Origin: Thiobacillus sp.
GTDB lineage: Bacteria > Pseudomonadota > Gammaproteobacteria > Burkholderiales > Thiobacillaceae
Direction: 5' to 3'
Length of the DNA: 64,000 nucleotides
NCBI GenBank assembly: GCA_021166845.1
Contig: JAJPEP010000067.1
Location: 1 to 64,000, forward strand
The first letter of the stretch is position 1; each line of letters opens with the position of its first letter. The notes under the pieces are model-generated. The model was not told the origin of the DNA, searched no databases, and saw only the letters and a list, made by a program, of their open reading frames with translations. This document shows positions 10,416-20,225 of the stretch, piece after piece. A program made the translations under genes and the position numbers.

Positions 10416-11777
10416 ATGAATGATCTGTCGGTCATCGACCACTTCCTCGATGTCTTCTCGCACTACATCGACTCGGGTTTCGGCCTGCTGCATGGCGAGG
10501 TGGCGTTTCTCACCGCGACGCTGGTGGTGATCGACATGACGCTAGCCGGGCTGTTCTGGGCCATGGGCGGCGAGGACGTGATCGGGAGGCTGATCAAGAA
10601 GACGCTCTACGTCGGCGCGTTCGCGTTCATCATCGGCAACTTCAACACCCTGGCCGGCATCCTGTTCAATTCGTTTGCCGGACTCGGGCTGGTGGCGTCG
10701 GGTTCCACGCTGACGCAGGCGCAGTTCCTGCAGCCGGGCCATCTGGCCAAGGTCGGCGTCGATGCGGCACAGCCGATCATGGCGCAGATCAGCGACCTGA
10801 CCGGCTTCCCCGAGGTCTTCGCGAACCTCGATGTCATCGCCGTGCTGTTTCTCGCCTGGCTGGTGGTGATCGTCAGCTTCTTCGTGCTCGCCGTGCAGCT
10901 CTTCGTCACGCTGATTGAATTCAAGCTGACCACGCTCGCGGGCTTCGTGCTGGTGCCGTTTGCGTTGTGGAACAAGACCGCGTTCCTGGCCGAGCGGGTG
11001 CTGGGCAACGTGGTGTCATCGGGCATCAAGGTGCTGGTGCTGGCGGTGATCGTCGGCATCGGCACGGGACTGTTTGCACAGTTCCAGACCCCTCCCAACA
11101 CTGAGCCCTCCATCGACCTGGCGTTGACCATCATGCTCGCCTCGCTGGCGATGCTGGGACTGGGGATCTTCGGGCCGGGGATTGCCACCGGGCTGGTGTC
11201 CGGCGCACCGCAACTCGGTGCGGGTGCGGCGGCCGGCACGGCGCTGGGTGCGGCCGGTTTGGCGGTGGCTGGAGGCGCAGCTGTCGCCACCGGCGGTGCA
11301 GCAGTAGCGGCGGGTGCGCGCATGGCGCCGGGTTCCGCACGCGCGGCCATAGGCGGAGCAGCGTCGGCCGGGCGTGCAAGCAGCGCTATGGCAAGCAGCG
11401 CGAAAACCGCCTACCGGGCTAGTGCCGCGGCATCGGGTGGCGCTGGGGTTCGTGCCGCCGGCGCAGGCCTTGCCAATGTGGCCAAAAGCGGCGCCGGTGC
11501 TGTCGGCCAGCGCGTCGCAGCCGGTGCCAAGGCGGTCAAGGATCGCGTCGCGAACTTCGTCGCTGACGCTGCTGCGCCTGCGGCGGCAGCCAGTTCCACC
11601 GAATCAGCCGATGCAGCCGAAGCCAGGCCCCCTGCGGCGGAACCCGCCTGGGCCAAACAAATGCGCCGCAAACAGCAGGTGAGCCATGCCGCCACGACGG
11701 CGGCTCACACCCTGCGTTCGGGCGATCACGGCGGTGGCGGTGCCAGCCCGAGCCTGCGCGACGATTCGAACCACTAA
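10416..11777 (+). CDS. trbL: P-type conjugative transfer protein TrbL
   Basis: VirB6-like polytopic N-terminal region plus Ala/Gly-rich C-terminal tail; gene order. Confidence 0.92.
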   Translation: MNDLSVIDHFLDVFSHYIDSGFGLLHGEVAFLTATLVVIDMTLAGLFWAMGGEDVIGRLIKKTLYVGAFAFIIGNFNTLAGILFNSFAGLGLVASGSTLTQAQFLQPGHLAKVGVDAAQPIMAQISDLTGFPEVFANLDVIAVLFLAWLVVIVSFFVLAVQLFVTLIEFKLTTLAGFVLVPFALWNKTAFLAERVLGNVVSSGIKVLVLAVIVGIGTGLFAQFQTPPNTEPSIDLALTIMLASLAMLGLGIFGPGIATGLVSGAPQLGAGAAAGTALGAAGLAVAGGAAVATGGAAVAAGARMAPGSARAAIGGAASAGRASSAMASSAKTAYRASAAASGGAGVRAAGAGLANVAKSGAGAVGQRVAAGAKAVKDRVANFVADAAAPAAAASSTESADAAEARPPAAEPAWAKQMRRKQQVSHAATTAAHTLRSGDHGGGGASPSLRDDSNH

Positions 11778-11801
11778 AGATTGAATACCGGAGATCAGTT
11801 C

Positions 11802-12509
11802 ATGCGATTCAAACGACCCCAGGTGCGCTACGCGGACACACCGGAACCCGTCACCCCGTACCAGGCGGCCGCGCAGGTCTGGGACCAGCGCATCGGCAGT
11901 GCGCGCGTGCAGGCGAAGAACTGGCGGCTGATGGCCTTCGGCTGCCTGTCGCTCGCCTTGTTGATGGCGGGTGGCCTGGTGTGGCGTTCGGCGCAGTCCA
12001 TCGTCACGCCTTATGTGGTCGAGGTGGCCACCGGTGGTCAGGTGCGCGCAGTCGGTGAAGCGGCCACGCCATACAAGCCCAACGATGCGCAGATCGCCTA
12101 CCACCTGGCGCGTTTTCTTACCGACGTGCGCTCGCTGTCGATCGACCCCATCGTCGTGCGGCAGAACTGGCTCGAAGCCTACGACTACGCCACCGACATG
12201 GGCGCGGCAATGTTGAACGACTACGCGCGCACCAACGATCCATTCGCGCGCATCGGCCAGACCTCGACGTCCGTGGAGATCACCAGCGTGGTACGCGCCA
12301 GCGACTCATCGTTCCAGGTGCGCTGGATCGAGCGCAGCTATGTGAACGGTTCGCCCTCGGGCACCGAACGCTGGACCGCCGTGCTGTCCATCGTGCTGCA
12401 ACCGCCGCGCACCGAAGAGAGGCTGCGCAAGAACCCCCTAGGAATTTACGTGAACGGCATTTCCTGGAGCCGTGAACTCGACGCGACCGAAGGAGCAAAG
12501 AAACCATGA
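11802..12509 (+). CDS. trbF: conjugal transfer protein TrbF (VirB8-like)
   Basis: MRFKRPQVRYADTPEPVTPYQAAAQVWDQRIGSARVQAKNWR and GISWSRELDATE C-terminus; gene order. Confidence 0.92.
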   Translation: MRFKRPQVRYADTPEPVTPYQAAAQVWDQRIGSARVQAKNWRLMAFGCLSLALLMAGGLVWRSAQSIVTPYVVEVATGGQVRAVGEAATPYKPNDAQIAYHLARFLTDVRSLSIDPIVVRQNWLEAYDYATDMGAAMLNDYARTNDPFARIGQTSTSVEITSVVRASDSSFQVRWIERSYVNGSPSGTERWTAVLSIVLQPPRTEERLRKNPLGIYVNGISWSRELDATEGAKKP

Positions 12510-13519
12510 AACCCAAAATCCGCATTTACGCTTTGCCGTTGATCCTGAGCGCCACCCTGGCAACCGTCAGTGGTTGCGCCACACACGGCAAGCCGCCACC
12601 AGACATCACGCTGGACGAACCCATCGCGGCGCACGCGCTGCCGGAGTTGCCCAAGCCCATCGAGGTAGTCGAAGTGCCAAAGCCACTGCCGCTGCCGGAA
12701 CAGTTGAAGCCGCTGGCGAGTACGCCAGAGGACAAGCCAGTCGCCGAATTGCCCGACGAGAAGGCTCGCGTGGCACGCGCCAATGCGGAGGCGCGCGTGC
12801 CGCCCAGCCGCGAGGGCTATATCAACGCGATCCAGGTCTGGCCCTACGCGGACGGCGCGCTATATCAGGTCTACACCAGCCCTGGCCGCGTCACCGTGAT
12901 TACCTTGCAGGAAGGTGAAGAACTGGTGACGGTCTCAGCCGGCGACACGGTGCGCTGGATCGTGGGCGATACCGCGAGCGGCACGGGCGCCAGCCTGCGC
13001 GTGAACATCCTCGTGAAGCCCACGCGCGTCGGGCTGAAGACGAATCTCGTCATCACCACCAACCGCCGCACCTACCTGCTCGAACTATCTTCGACACCAC
13101 AGGCGTGGATGGCGTCGGCATCGTGGGACTACCCGAAGGACCGCATGCTGGCCTTGCAGAAGCAGGCGCAGCAGGCTCAGGCGGCAGCGCCGGTGGATTC
13201 GGGCTTGTCATTGGAGAAGATCAAGTTCCGCTATGCAATCTCCGGTGACAGCCCACCGTGGAAGCCACTGCGCGCGTTCGACGACGGCGAGCGGGTCTAT
13301 ATCCAGTTCCCTGCTGGCATCGCGAAGGGCGAGCTGCCGCCGCTATTCGTGATCGGGCAGCAGGGCGATGGCCAGCTCGTGAACTACCGCTTCCGCTCCC
13401 CCTATTACGTGGTGGATCGGCTGTTCGGTGCCGCCGAGTTGCGGCTAGGTGTGGACAAGGCCGCCGTCGTGCGCATCGAACGCACCGATGGCATGGCCAG
13501 CACGGCGCGGAGGCATTGA
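12506..13519 (+). CDS. trbG: P-type conjugative transfer protein TrbG (VirB9-like)
   Basis: Lipobox-like N-terminus, YQVYTSPGRVTVITLQEGEELVTVSAGDTVRWIVGDT and PPLFVIGQQGDGQLVNYRFRSPYYVVDRLFGAAELRLG. Confidence 0.93.
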   Translation: MKPKIRIYALPLILSATLATVSGCATHGKPPPDITLDEPIAAHALPELPKPIEVVEVPKPLPLPEQLKPLASTPEDKPVAELPDEKARVARANAEARVPPSREGYINAIQVWPYADGALYQVYTSPGRVTVITLQEGEELVTVSAGDTVRWIVGDTASGTGASLRVNILVKPTRVGLKTNLVITTNRRTYLLELSSTPQAWMASASWDYPKDRMLALQKQAQQAQAAAPVDSGLSLEKIKFRYAISGDSPPWKPLRAFDDGERVYIQFPAGIAKGELPPLFVIGQQGDGQLVNYRFRSPYYVVDRLFGAAELRLGVDKAAVVRIERTDGMASTARRH

Positions 13520-13521
13520 GC

Positions 13522-14796
13522 ATGAGCACGCCCGCCACGCCGCAGACGCCGTCGACTGGGACAAATAAGGCCGACCCGGACGCCTTGGCTCTGCGCGCTT
13601 CGCCGCGTCCGGTCACGCGGCTTAATCGGCGCATGCTGGCCGTGCTTGCAGGGGCGCTCGGCATCGTCATACTGGGCGCCACACTCTGGTCCTTGCAGCC
13701 GCACAAGCGTGAGCGCAACCCGGCCACCGAGCTGTACAACGTGGATCGCGTCTCACGGGCCGATAGCCTCGACCAGTTGCCCAAGGACTATACGAAAGTG
13801 GTGCCAATGGCTAAGCCTGGAGTGCCGATGTTGGGTGAGCCATTGCCGGGCGACTTGGGGCCGGCCATCGTGCATGCGCAGAACCAAGGGAACACGGGCG
13901 CGTACACCCCCGCGCAACCCGGCCGCATCGCACAGCCGGGCGATGCCGAGGATGCGGCGCGTTCGTCGGTGTTCTTCCGCAGCAGTAGTGCAACAAAGGC
14001 GGCACCGGCAACCACCGTGGCCGCAATCCAACCCGAGCCGGCATCGGGCAATCAAGCCTTCAATCCGATGGCTTCGATATCGGCACAACCAACCGATCCG
14101 ACGGCTGCGCAGAATCGGCAGGAGCAGAAGCAGGCCTTCGTCGCCAATGGCGGCGATACGACCACCCGCAATCCGGCCAGCCTGCAACCGCCAGCCTCGC
14201 CCTACCAAGTGATGGCGGGCACCATCATTCCGGCGGCGCTGGTGACGGGCATCAACTCCGACCTGCCAGGGCAGGTCATCGCCAATGTCACCGAGGCGGT
14301 CTACGACACGGCCACGGGTCGCTTTCTGCTGATTCCGCAGGGGTCGCGGCTGATCGGCCGCTACGACAGCCAGGTTTCATTCGGTCAGCGACGGGTACTG
14401 CTGGTGTGGACGCGCTTGATCCTGCCTGATACTTCGTCGATTTCGCTCGACCGATTGCCTGGCATCGACCCAGCGGGCTATGCCGGGCTGGAGGATGGCG
14501 TCGATTGGCATTGGGATCGCATTCTTGCCGGTGCGGCGTTGTCCACGCTGCTCGGCGTCGGTGCGGAGCTGGCAGCACCCAACAACAACGGCAGTACCGG
14601 TAGCGTCACCGTCGCCGTTCGCCAGAGCGCTCAGGACACCGTGAACCAGGTCGGTCAGGAGATTACAAAGCGCAATCTGAGCATCCAGCCAACACTAACC
14701 ATCCGGCCTGGTTTTCCGATGCGCGTGATGGTGAACAAGGATCTGATTCTGCGGCCGTATCAGCCGCTGTTCTTCCAGAGAGGTTCGTCACAATGA
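13522..14796 (+). CDS. trbI: conjugal transfer protein TrbI (VirB10-like)
   Basis: VMAGTIIPAALVTGINSDLPGQVIANVTEAVYDTATGRFLLIPQGSRLIGRYDSQVSFGQRR; ORF 13258 start trimmed to ATG 13522. Confidence 0.94.
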   Translation: MSTPATPQTPSTGTNKADPDALALRASPRPVTRLNRRMLAVLAGALGIVILGATLWSLQPHKRERNPATELYNVDRVSRADSLDQLPKDYTKVVPMAKPGVPMLGEPLPGDLGPAIVHAQNQGNTGAYTPAQPGRIAQPGDAEDAARSSVFFRSSSATKAAPATTVAAIQPEPASGNQAFNPMASISAQPTDPTAAQNRQEQKQAFVANGGDTTTRNPASLQPPASPYQVMAGTIIPAALVTGINSDLPGQVIANVTEAVYDTATGRFLLIPQGSRLIGRYDSQVSFGQRRVLLVWTRLILPDTSSISLDRLPGIDPAGYAGLEDGVDWHWDRILAGAALSTLLGVGAELAAPNNNGSTGSVTVAVRQSAQDTVNQVGQEITKRNLSIQPTLTIRPGFPMRVMVNKDLILRPYQPLFFQRGSSQ

Positions 14797-15056
14797 ACAC
14801 ACCAAATGGGAAGCTGCGGCTGGGGCCGCTGCCGAAAACCGAGACTGTAAAAGTCACTGTCGCCCTGACGGTCACGCTCAAGGCCGATTTAGAGCGCTAC
14901 GCCGCCCTACATGCGCAGACCTACGGCGAACCGGTCGATGCCGCCACATTGATCCCGCACATGCTGGAATCATTCATGGCACGGGATCGGGGATTCAGAA
15001 AATCGGCCGCGGAAGGAGAGCCAGCATCGCGGCCGAAACCTGCATCGAATCAATAG
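14793..15056 (+). CDS. DUF2274 domain-containing protein
   Basis: GKLRLGPLPKTETVKVTVALTVTLKADLERYAALHAQTYGEPVDAATLIPHMLESFMARDRGFRK; typical small gene following trbI. Confidence 0.82.
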   Translation: MNTPNGKLRLGPLPKTETVKVTVALTVTLKADLERYAALHAQTYGEPVDAATLIPHMLESFMARDRGFRKSAAEGEPASRPKPASNQ

Positions 15057-15255
15057 CGCTCAGACATTCGACTCTGCCTAAAACACCAGCCTAGCCTGAA
15101 TGTGAATGCGCAATTACCACCCACGCCCGGCGTACGCCCATGCACGCCCGAGCGGGTTTTCGGAAACGGGGATCGGCGAGACCATATCTGCTGACAGTGA
15201 AATTGCCGACAACGGTCTCAAACCGAGCCGAACCGGCGCACCCATGGAGCGAAAC

Positions 15256-15459
15256 ATGAGCAACCCAAGTCGATGGGTGCTGATCAACCGATTCGCAGAG
15301 ATCACTGGATACAGCGAAGACGCGGTACGCCACAAGGTCAAGAACGGCACTTGGTCGCAAGGCCGTATCTGGCGCAAAGCACCGGATGGCCGCATTCTTG
15401 TGAACTTGGAAGAGTTTGAGCGCTGGGTGGAGAGCGGCAGGCAACTGGCTGCGCATTGA
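15256..15459 (+). CDS. excisionase-like (Xis) small DNA-binding protein
   Basis: WVLINRFAEITGYSEDAVRHKVKNGTWSQGRIWRKAPDGRILVNLEEFERWVESG winged-helix excisionase pattern, near int. Confidence 0.75.
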   Translation: MSNPSRWVLINRFAEITGYSEDAVRHKVKNGTWSQGRIWRKAPDGRILVNLEEFERWVESGRQLAAH

Positions 15460-15536
15460 TACCGGTCAGTCGTTCACGTTAGCCACACTTTTGCTCTTCT
15501 CTGCTTGGAGCAGTCCTGCGGCGCCATCGTTGATTT

Positions 15537-15555
15537 ATACGCTCAATGAGCGTAT
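15537..15555. promoter_or_regulatory. candidate operator: perfect 9-bp inverted repeat ATACGCTCA-A-TGAGCGTAT upstream of the XRE gene
   Basis: Seen directly in sequence; located ~75 nt upstream of the small XRE-type regulator. Confidence 0.55.
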
Positions 15556-15629
15556 CATTTCGCCGACTGCCAACAGTCGGCGCGGGTATCTTGTCCTGCG
15601 AGGCGTGATGGCGCACATGGACTCACGCG

Positions 15630-15896
15630 ATGCCACACTCGCTCAACCGACGCAACAACATTTCGGCTTCGACAACTGCCACGCCCCCCGAGCCTGATGA
15701 CATTCGTGCGGCCAGAACCGCAGCAGGTTTGACGCAAACGGAAGCCGGTGCCGTGGTGCATGCATCGTTGCGCACTTGGCAGCAGTGGGAGGCAGGGGAT
15801 CGCAAGATGCACCCTGGACTGTTTGAGCTATTCACGCTCAAGACCGCACGAGAAAATCGCAAGCAACAAGCCAGCGACAGAAACAACCAGGAGTAA
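15630..15896 (+). CDS. small XRE-type helix-turn-helix regulator
   Basis: DIRAARTAAGLTQTEAGAVVHASLRTWQQWEAGDRKMHPGLFELFTLK HTH pattern. Confidence 0.8.
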   Translation: MPHSLNRRNNISASTTATPPEPDDIRAARTAAGLTQTEAGAVVHASLRTWQQWEAGDRKMHPGLFELFTLKTARENRKQQASDRNNQE

Positions 15897-15909
15897 TTTC
15901 GGGAGAGTA

Positions 15910-17160
15910 ATGATGGCGGCGCAAATGGATACCGTGATAAGCAGCAACCTTCCAGGCATCGAAGTGCATGGAAAGTCGATTCGCGTGGTGTTCATGCACA
16001 AGGGAGTGCGCCATCGCCACACGCTGGGTATCGAGCCAACCAAGGCAAACCTGAAACATGCGTCTCGCCTTCGCAGCGCCGCCATGTATGCGCTCAAGAC
16101 GGGGACCTACAACGAGGCTGAGTTTTTCCCCCATTCGAGGCAAGGCGACCAAGCCGGCACGGCAGGCAAACGTCTCGGCGATCTGTACGAACGGTACATG
16201 CCGCTCAAGGCCGTGGACATCACTTCCGAAACACAGAATCGCTACGAGGTAGCACTGAACTCCTGCTTGAACACCATCGGCAGGGACCGGCTTGCCGATG
16301 CGCTTATTCCTGCCGACATCCAACAGTTGCGAGTCGATCTGATCGAGACGCGCGCAGTTTCGACAGTGAATCACTACCTCGCAACATTCGCGGGCTTTCT
16401 CTACTGGTGCGAGCAGAACCACTTCTGCGCTGAAGGCTTGGCCAAGAACTGCACGCGCTTCACCAAGAGCAACAAGGACCCGGACCCGTTCACTTATCAG
16501 GAGTACAACGCGCTAATCACGAAGGGTTGCCTGCACCCAATGGACGCGGCCTCGGTGACACTCGCGTTCTACACAGGCCTGCGGCCGGGCGAGTTGTGTG
16601 GGCTCGCTGTGGAGGACATTGCCACCGATCTGAGCAAGCTGACGGTGAGGCGCTCAGTCACACAGTCGCTGACCTTCAAGATTCCGAAGACGAACAAGGA
16701 ACGTACCATCCTGCTGTTCCCGCCGGCACAAGCTGCACTCAAAGTCCTAATCGAAGATGCACTGACGCGCGATGCGATGGACTTGGAAGTCTGGCTGAAT
16801 CGTCATGAGTCTCGCGTTGATCGCGCCCGGCTGTTGTTGTCGCCGAAGACGCAGGCACGCAAGACCGACGTAAACGCGTGGTACGTGCCAAGCGCATGGA
16901 ACACCAAATGGGCCAACTTGACCAGGCGCGCCGAGGTACGGCATCGCCCGCCTTATCAGACCCGCCACACCTACGCCTGCTGGAACCTCACCGCACGGGG
17001 TAATCTTGCCTTCATCGCCAACCAGATGGGGCACAGTGACTATTCGATGCTCGTGAAGGTCTATGGTCGCTGGATAGATTCGGAGTCCCCCAGAGAGCTG
17101 GGGCGCATCTGGCAGGGCATGAAAAAACTCGTTCAAATTGCCCCAAATTTGCCCCAATAA
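15910..17160 (+). CDS. int: site-specific tyrosine integrase
   Basis: C-terminal catalytic signature: ..YTGLRPGELCGLAVEDI.., RHRPPYQTRHTYACWNL, HSDYSMLVKVYGRW; probable start near 15910/15913. Confidence 0.92.
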   Translation: MMAAQMDTVISSNLPGIEVHGKSIRVVFMHKGVRHRHTLGIEPTKANLKHASRLRSAAMYALKTGTYNEAEFFPHSRQGDQAGTAGKRLGDLYERYMPLKAVDITSETQNRYEVALNSCLNTIGRDRLADALIPADIQQLRVDLIETRAVSTVNHYLATFAGFLYWCEQNHFCAEGLAKNCTRFTKSNKDPDPFTYQEYNALITKGCLHPMDAASVTLAFYTGLRPGELCGLAVEDIATDLSKLTVRRSVTQSLTFKIPKTNKERTILLFPPAQAALKVLIEDALTRDAMDLEVWLNRHESRVDRARLLLSPKTQARKTDVNAWYVPSAWNTKWANLTRRAEVRHRPPYQTRHTYACWNLTARGNLAFIANQMGHSDYSMLVKVYGRWIDSESPRELGRIWQGMKKLVQIAPNLPQ

Positions 17161-17192
17161 AAATACTAAAACAAGACAAATGATTGTTTTTA

Positions 17193-19739
17193 ATGAGTAA
17201 AGAAGTCTCATCTACGCACACGCCGATGATGCAGCAGTACCTGGGCATCAAGGCGCGGCATCCCGACATGCTGCTGTTCTACCGCATGGGCGACTTTTAC
17301 GAGCTGTTCTTCGACGACGCCGAAAAGGCCGCGCGGCTGCTCAACATCACGCTCACCACGCGTGGCGCCTCGGCCGGCAGCCCGATCAGGATGGCCGGGG
17401 TGCCGTACCACAGCGCCGAGCAGTATCTGGCGCGGCTGCTGAAGCTGGGCGAATCGGTGGTCATCGCCGAGCAGGTGGGCGACCCCGCCACCTCCAAGGG
17501 CCCGGTCGACCGGCAGGTGGCGCGCATCGTCACGCCCGGCACGCTGACCGATTCCGGCCTGCTCGACGAGACGCGCGACACGCTGATTCTCGCCATCGCC
17601 CCGGGGACTGAATCAGTCGGCGTGGCCTGGCTCAACCTCGCCGCAGGACGCTTTCAGGTCACCGAGGTCCATTCCACTGCCCTGCCCGCCCTCCTGGCGC
17701 GGGTGCGGCCGGCGGAAATCCTCGCACCCGATGACTTTGCCTTCAACGGCGCCAATTGCGCGGTTCGCCGGCTGGCGCCGTGGCAGTTCGATCCGGGCGG
17801 GGCGCAGACCCGGCTGGCGCAGCAATTCGGCAGCCGCGATCTCGCCGGCTTCGGCGTCGCCGATCTGCGTTTGGCGATTGCTGCCGCAGGCGCCCTGCTC
17901 GACTACATCCAGACTACCCAGCGCACCGCACTGCCGCACATCCAGGCCATCCGCGCCGAGTGCGACAGCGACTACGTGCAGCTCGACGCCGCCACCCGGC
18001 GCAATCTTGAACTCACCGAAACCCTGCGCGGCGAAGCGGCACCGACGCTGCTGTCGGTGCTCGACACCACCGCCACCGGCATGGGCACGCGTTTGCTGCG
18101 CCACTGGCTGCACCATCCGTTGCGCGACCGAACTGTGCTGACGCAGCGGCGCGATGCCATCGGCGTGCTGGCCGAAGCCTCCGACGCGGCGGCGGCTATC
18201 GCCCGGCTGCTGAAAAGCTGCGCCGATGTGGAACGGATCGGCGGCCGCATCGCGCTGAAGAACGCGCGTCCGCGCGACCTGTCAGGCCTGCGCGACACCC
18301 TTGCGCTGTTGCCCGACCTCGCCGCCGCCTTGCCCGACGACCGCGCACGCCTGTCGGCGCTGCAAGACGCACTCGCTGCGCGTCCGGACCTGCACGAACT
18401 GCTCGTCCGCGCCATCCAGCCCGAGCCTGCCAGCGTGCTGCGCGAAGGCGGGGTGATTGCCGACGGCTACGACGCCGATCTCGACGAGTTGCGCGCACTG
18501 ACACGCGATGCCGGCGCGTTTTTGCTGGAACTGGAAGCGCGCGAGCGCACGCGCTCGGGCATCGGCGCCCTCAAGGTCGAATACAACAAAGTGCACGGCT
18601 TTTACATCGAGGTCAGCCGCGCGCAGTCGGAAAACGTCCCCGACGATTACCGCCGCCGCCAGACACTGAAAAACGCCGAGCGCTACATCACGCCGGAACT
18701 CAAGGCTTTCGAAGACAAGGCCTTGTCCGCGCAGGACCGCGCGCTGGCGCGCGAGAAGGCGCTGTTCGAGTCGCTGCTGGCGACGCTGACGCCGCATGTG
18801 CCGGACCTGCTGGCGATTGCCGCCGCGCTGGCCGAGGTCGACGTGCTGGCGAGCCAGGCCGAGCGCGCGGGCACGCTCCGGCTCAATGCGCCCGAATACG
18901 CCAGCGAACCCGGCATCGCCATCCGCGGCGGCCGCCATCCGGTGGTCGAAGCGCAGGTGGCGCATTTCATCGCCAACGACGTGACGCTGACCCGCAGCCG
19001 TCAGATGCTGCTGATCACCGGCCCCAACATGGGCGGCAAATCGACCTACATGCGGCAGGTGGCGCTGATCGCGCTGCTGGCCTGCTGCGGGCTGTGGGTG
19101 CCCGCCAGTTCGGCGAAAATCGGCGACGTCGACCAGATCTTCACCCGCATCGGCGCATCGGATGACCTCGCCGGCGGCCGCTCCACCTTCATGGTCGAGA
19201 TGACCGAAACCGCGCACATCCTGCACAACGCCAGCGCCAGCAGCCTGGTGCTGCTGGACGAAATCGGGCGCGGCACCTCGACCTTCGACGGCCTTGCGCT
19301 GGCGTGGGCGGTGGCGCGGCACCTGGTTAGCGCCACCCGCGCGTTCACCCTGTTCGCCACCCACTATTTCGAACTGACGCAGCTGGCGCAGGAATTCCGC
19401 CAGCTCGTCAATGTGCATCTCGACGCCAAGGAACATGGCGCCGACCTGGTGTTCCTGCACGCAGTGGAAGAAGGCCCGGCCTCGCAAAGCTATGGCATCC
19501 AGGTCGCCCGCCTGGCCGGCGTGCCCAGTCCGGTGATTCTCGCGGCGCGCCGCCACCTGCGCGAGCTTGAGGACGCGCAGCTGCGGCCCGGCCCGCAGGG
19601 CGACCTGTTCGCCGCCCACCTGCCCAACGACGATCCGCCACCGCACCCCGCGCTCGACCAGCTGCGCGAGCTCGACCCCGACACCCTCACCCCGAAGGCG
19701 GCGCTGGACATGCTGTATGCGCTGAAAGCGCATTTATGA
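17193..19739 (+). CDS. mutS: DNA mismatch repair protein MutS
   Basis: [84 protein letters not shown]. Confidence 0.98.
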   Translation: MSKEVSSTHTPMMQQYLGIKARHPDMLLFYRMGDFYELFFDDAEKAARLLNITLTTRGASAGSPIRMAGVPYHSAEQYLARLLKLGESVVIAEQVGDPATSKGPVDRQVARIVTPGTLTDSGLLDETRDTLILAIAPGTESVGVAWLNLAAGRFQVTEVHSTALPALLARVRPAEILAPDDFAFNGANCAVRRLAPWQFDPGGAQTRLAQQFGSRDLAGFGVADLRLAIAAAGALLDYIQTTQRTALPHIQAIRAECDSDYVQLDAATRRNLELTETLRGEAAPTLLSVLDTTATGMGTRLLRHWLHHPLRDRTVLTQRRDAIGVLAEASDAAAAIARLLKSCADVERIGGRIALKNARPRDLSGLRDTLALLPDLAAALPDDRARLSALQDALAARPDLHELLVRAIQPEPASVLREGGVIADGYDADLDELRALTRDAGAFLLELEARERTRSGIGALKVEYNKVHGFYIEVSRAQSENVPDDYRRRQTLKNAERYITPELKAFEDKALSAQDRALAREKALFESLLATLTPHVPDLLAIAAALAEVDVLASQAERAGTLRLNAPEYASEPGIAIRGGRHPVVEAQVAHFIANDVTLTRSRQMLLITGPNMGGKSTYMRQVALIALLACCGLWVPASSAKIGDVDQIFTRIGASDDLAGGRSTFMVEMTETAHILHNASASSLVLLDEIGRGTSTFDGLALAWAVARHLVSATRAFTLFATHYFELTQLAQEFRQLVNVHLDAKEHGADLVFLHAVEEGPASQSYGIQVARLAGVPSPVILAARRHLRELEDAQLRPGPQGDLFAAHLPNDDPPPHPALDQLRELDPDTLTPKAALDMLYALKAHL

Positions 19740-19773
19740 AGCCAGGCGCATTAAAAGCGCTTACGGATACCGC

Positions 19774-20046
19774 ATGATGAAAACGCTACGCCTCGACACA
19801 GCCGAACTGGGCATCGACTTCAATGCCGCGTTGAAACTGGCGACGGCCATCGCCCGGCAGCAGCTGGGCGACGACGCCATGTTGCTGAGCTGGCACGACC
19901 GCGAGCGCGATCTCGAATCGCCGGCGGGGGTGAGCGAATGTCACGAAGGCTGCGCCACCAAGGGATCGTGGGACTATGCGAAGAACCGCGGGGCGCGGCT
20001 GGCGGTGGCGTTCGATGACGGGCGGTTTACGTTCTGCTTCCTGTAA
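19774..20046 (+). CDS. small uncharacterised protein, AF1514/DUF5619-like
   Basis: MKTLRLDTAELGIDFNAALKLATAIARQQLGDDAMLLSWHDRERDLESPAGVSECHEGC...; family assignment from pattern memory only. Confidence 0.55.
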   Translation: MMKTLRLDTAELGIDFNAALKLATAIARQQLGDDAMLLSWHDRERDLESPAGVSECHEGCATKGSWDYAKNRGARLAVAFDDGRFTFCFL

Positions 20047-20225
20047 GGGCGGCCCCCGATCGGACTCCCGCACCCGATGGGATTGCGGTAAGGTTCTTAT
20101 TGCCGATCTTGACGAAAAAACACTGGCCATGTGCGGGTGGTGCGCAGCATCCCCGCATCGCTACGCTTGATCCCCCCAACTGTTCCCGGTAGTTTACCGG
20201 CACCCCGTATCGATAAGATCGCCTG

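Larger units (their letters stand above)
2875..17160 (+). mobile_element. right-hand part of an integrative and conjugative element with an IncP/Tn4371-type Trb mating apparatus; left boundary not defined and probably outside the window
   Basis: Contiguous traG-copG-trbBCDEJ(K)LFGI-DUF2274-xis-xre-int gene string, all plus strand, ending 32 nt before the core gene mutS. Confidence 0.8.

Noticed and set aside
11200-11777. Ala/Gly-rich low-complexity tail of TrbL as a novel repeat protein
   Set aside because: Such tails are usual for TrbL proteins; no exact repeat unit found.
18282-19733. 483-aa minus-strand ORF opposite mutS
   Set aside because: Antisense shadow ORF of the highly conserved mutS reading frame.
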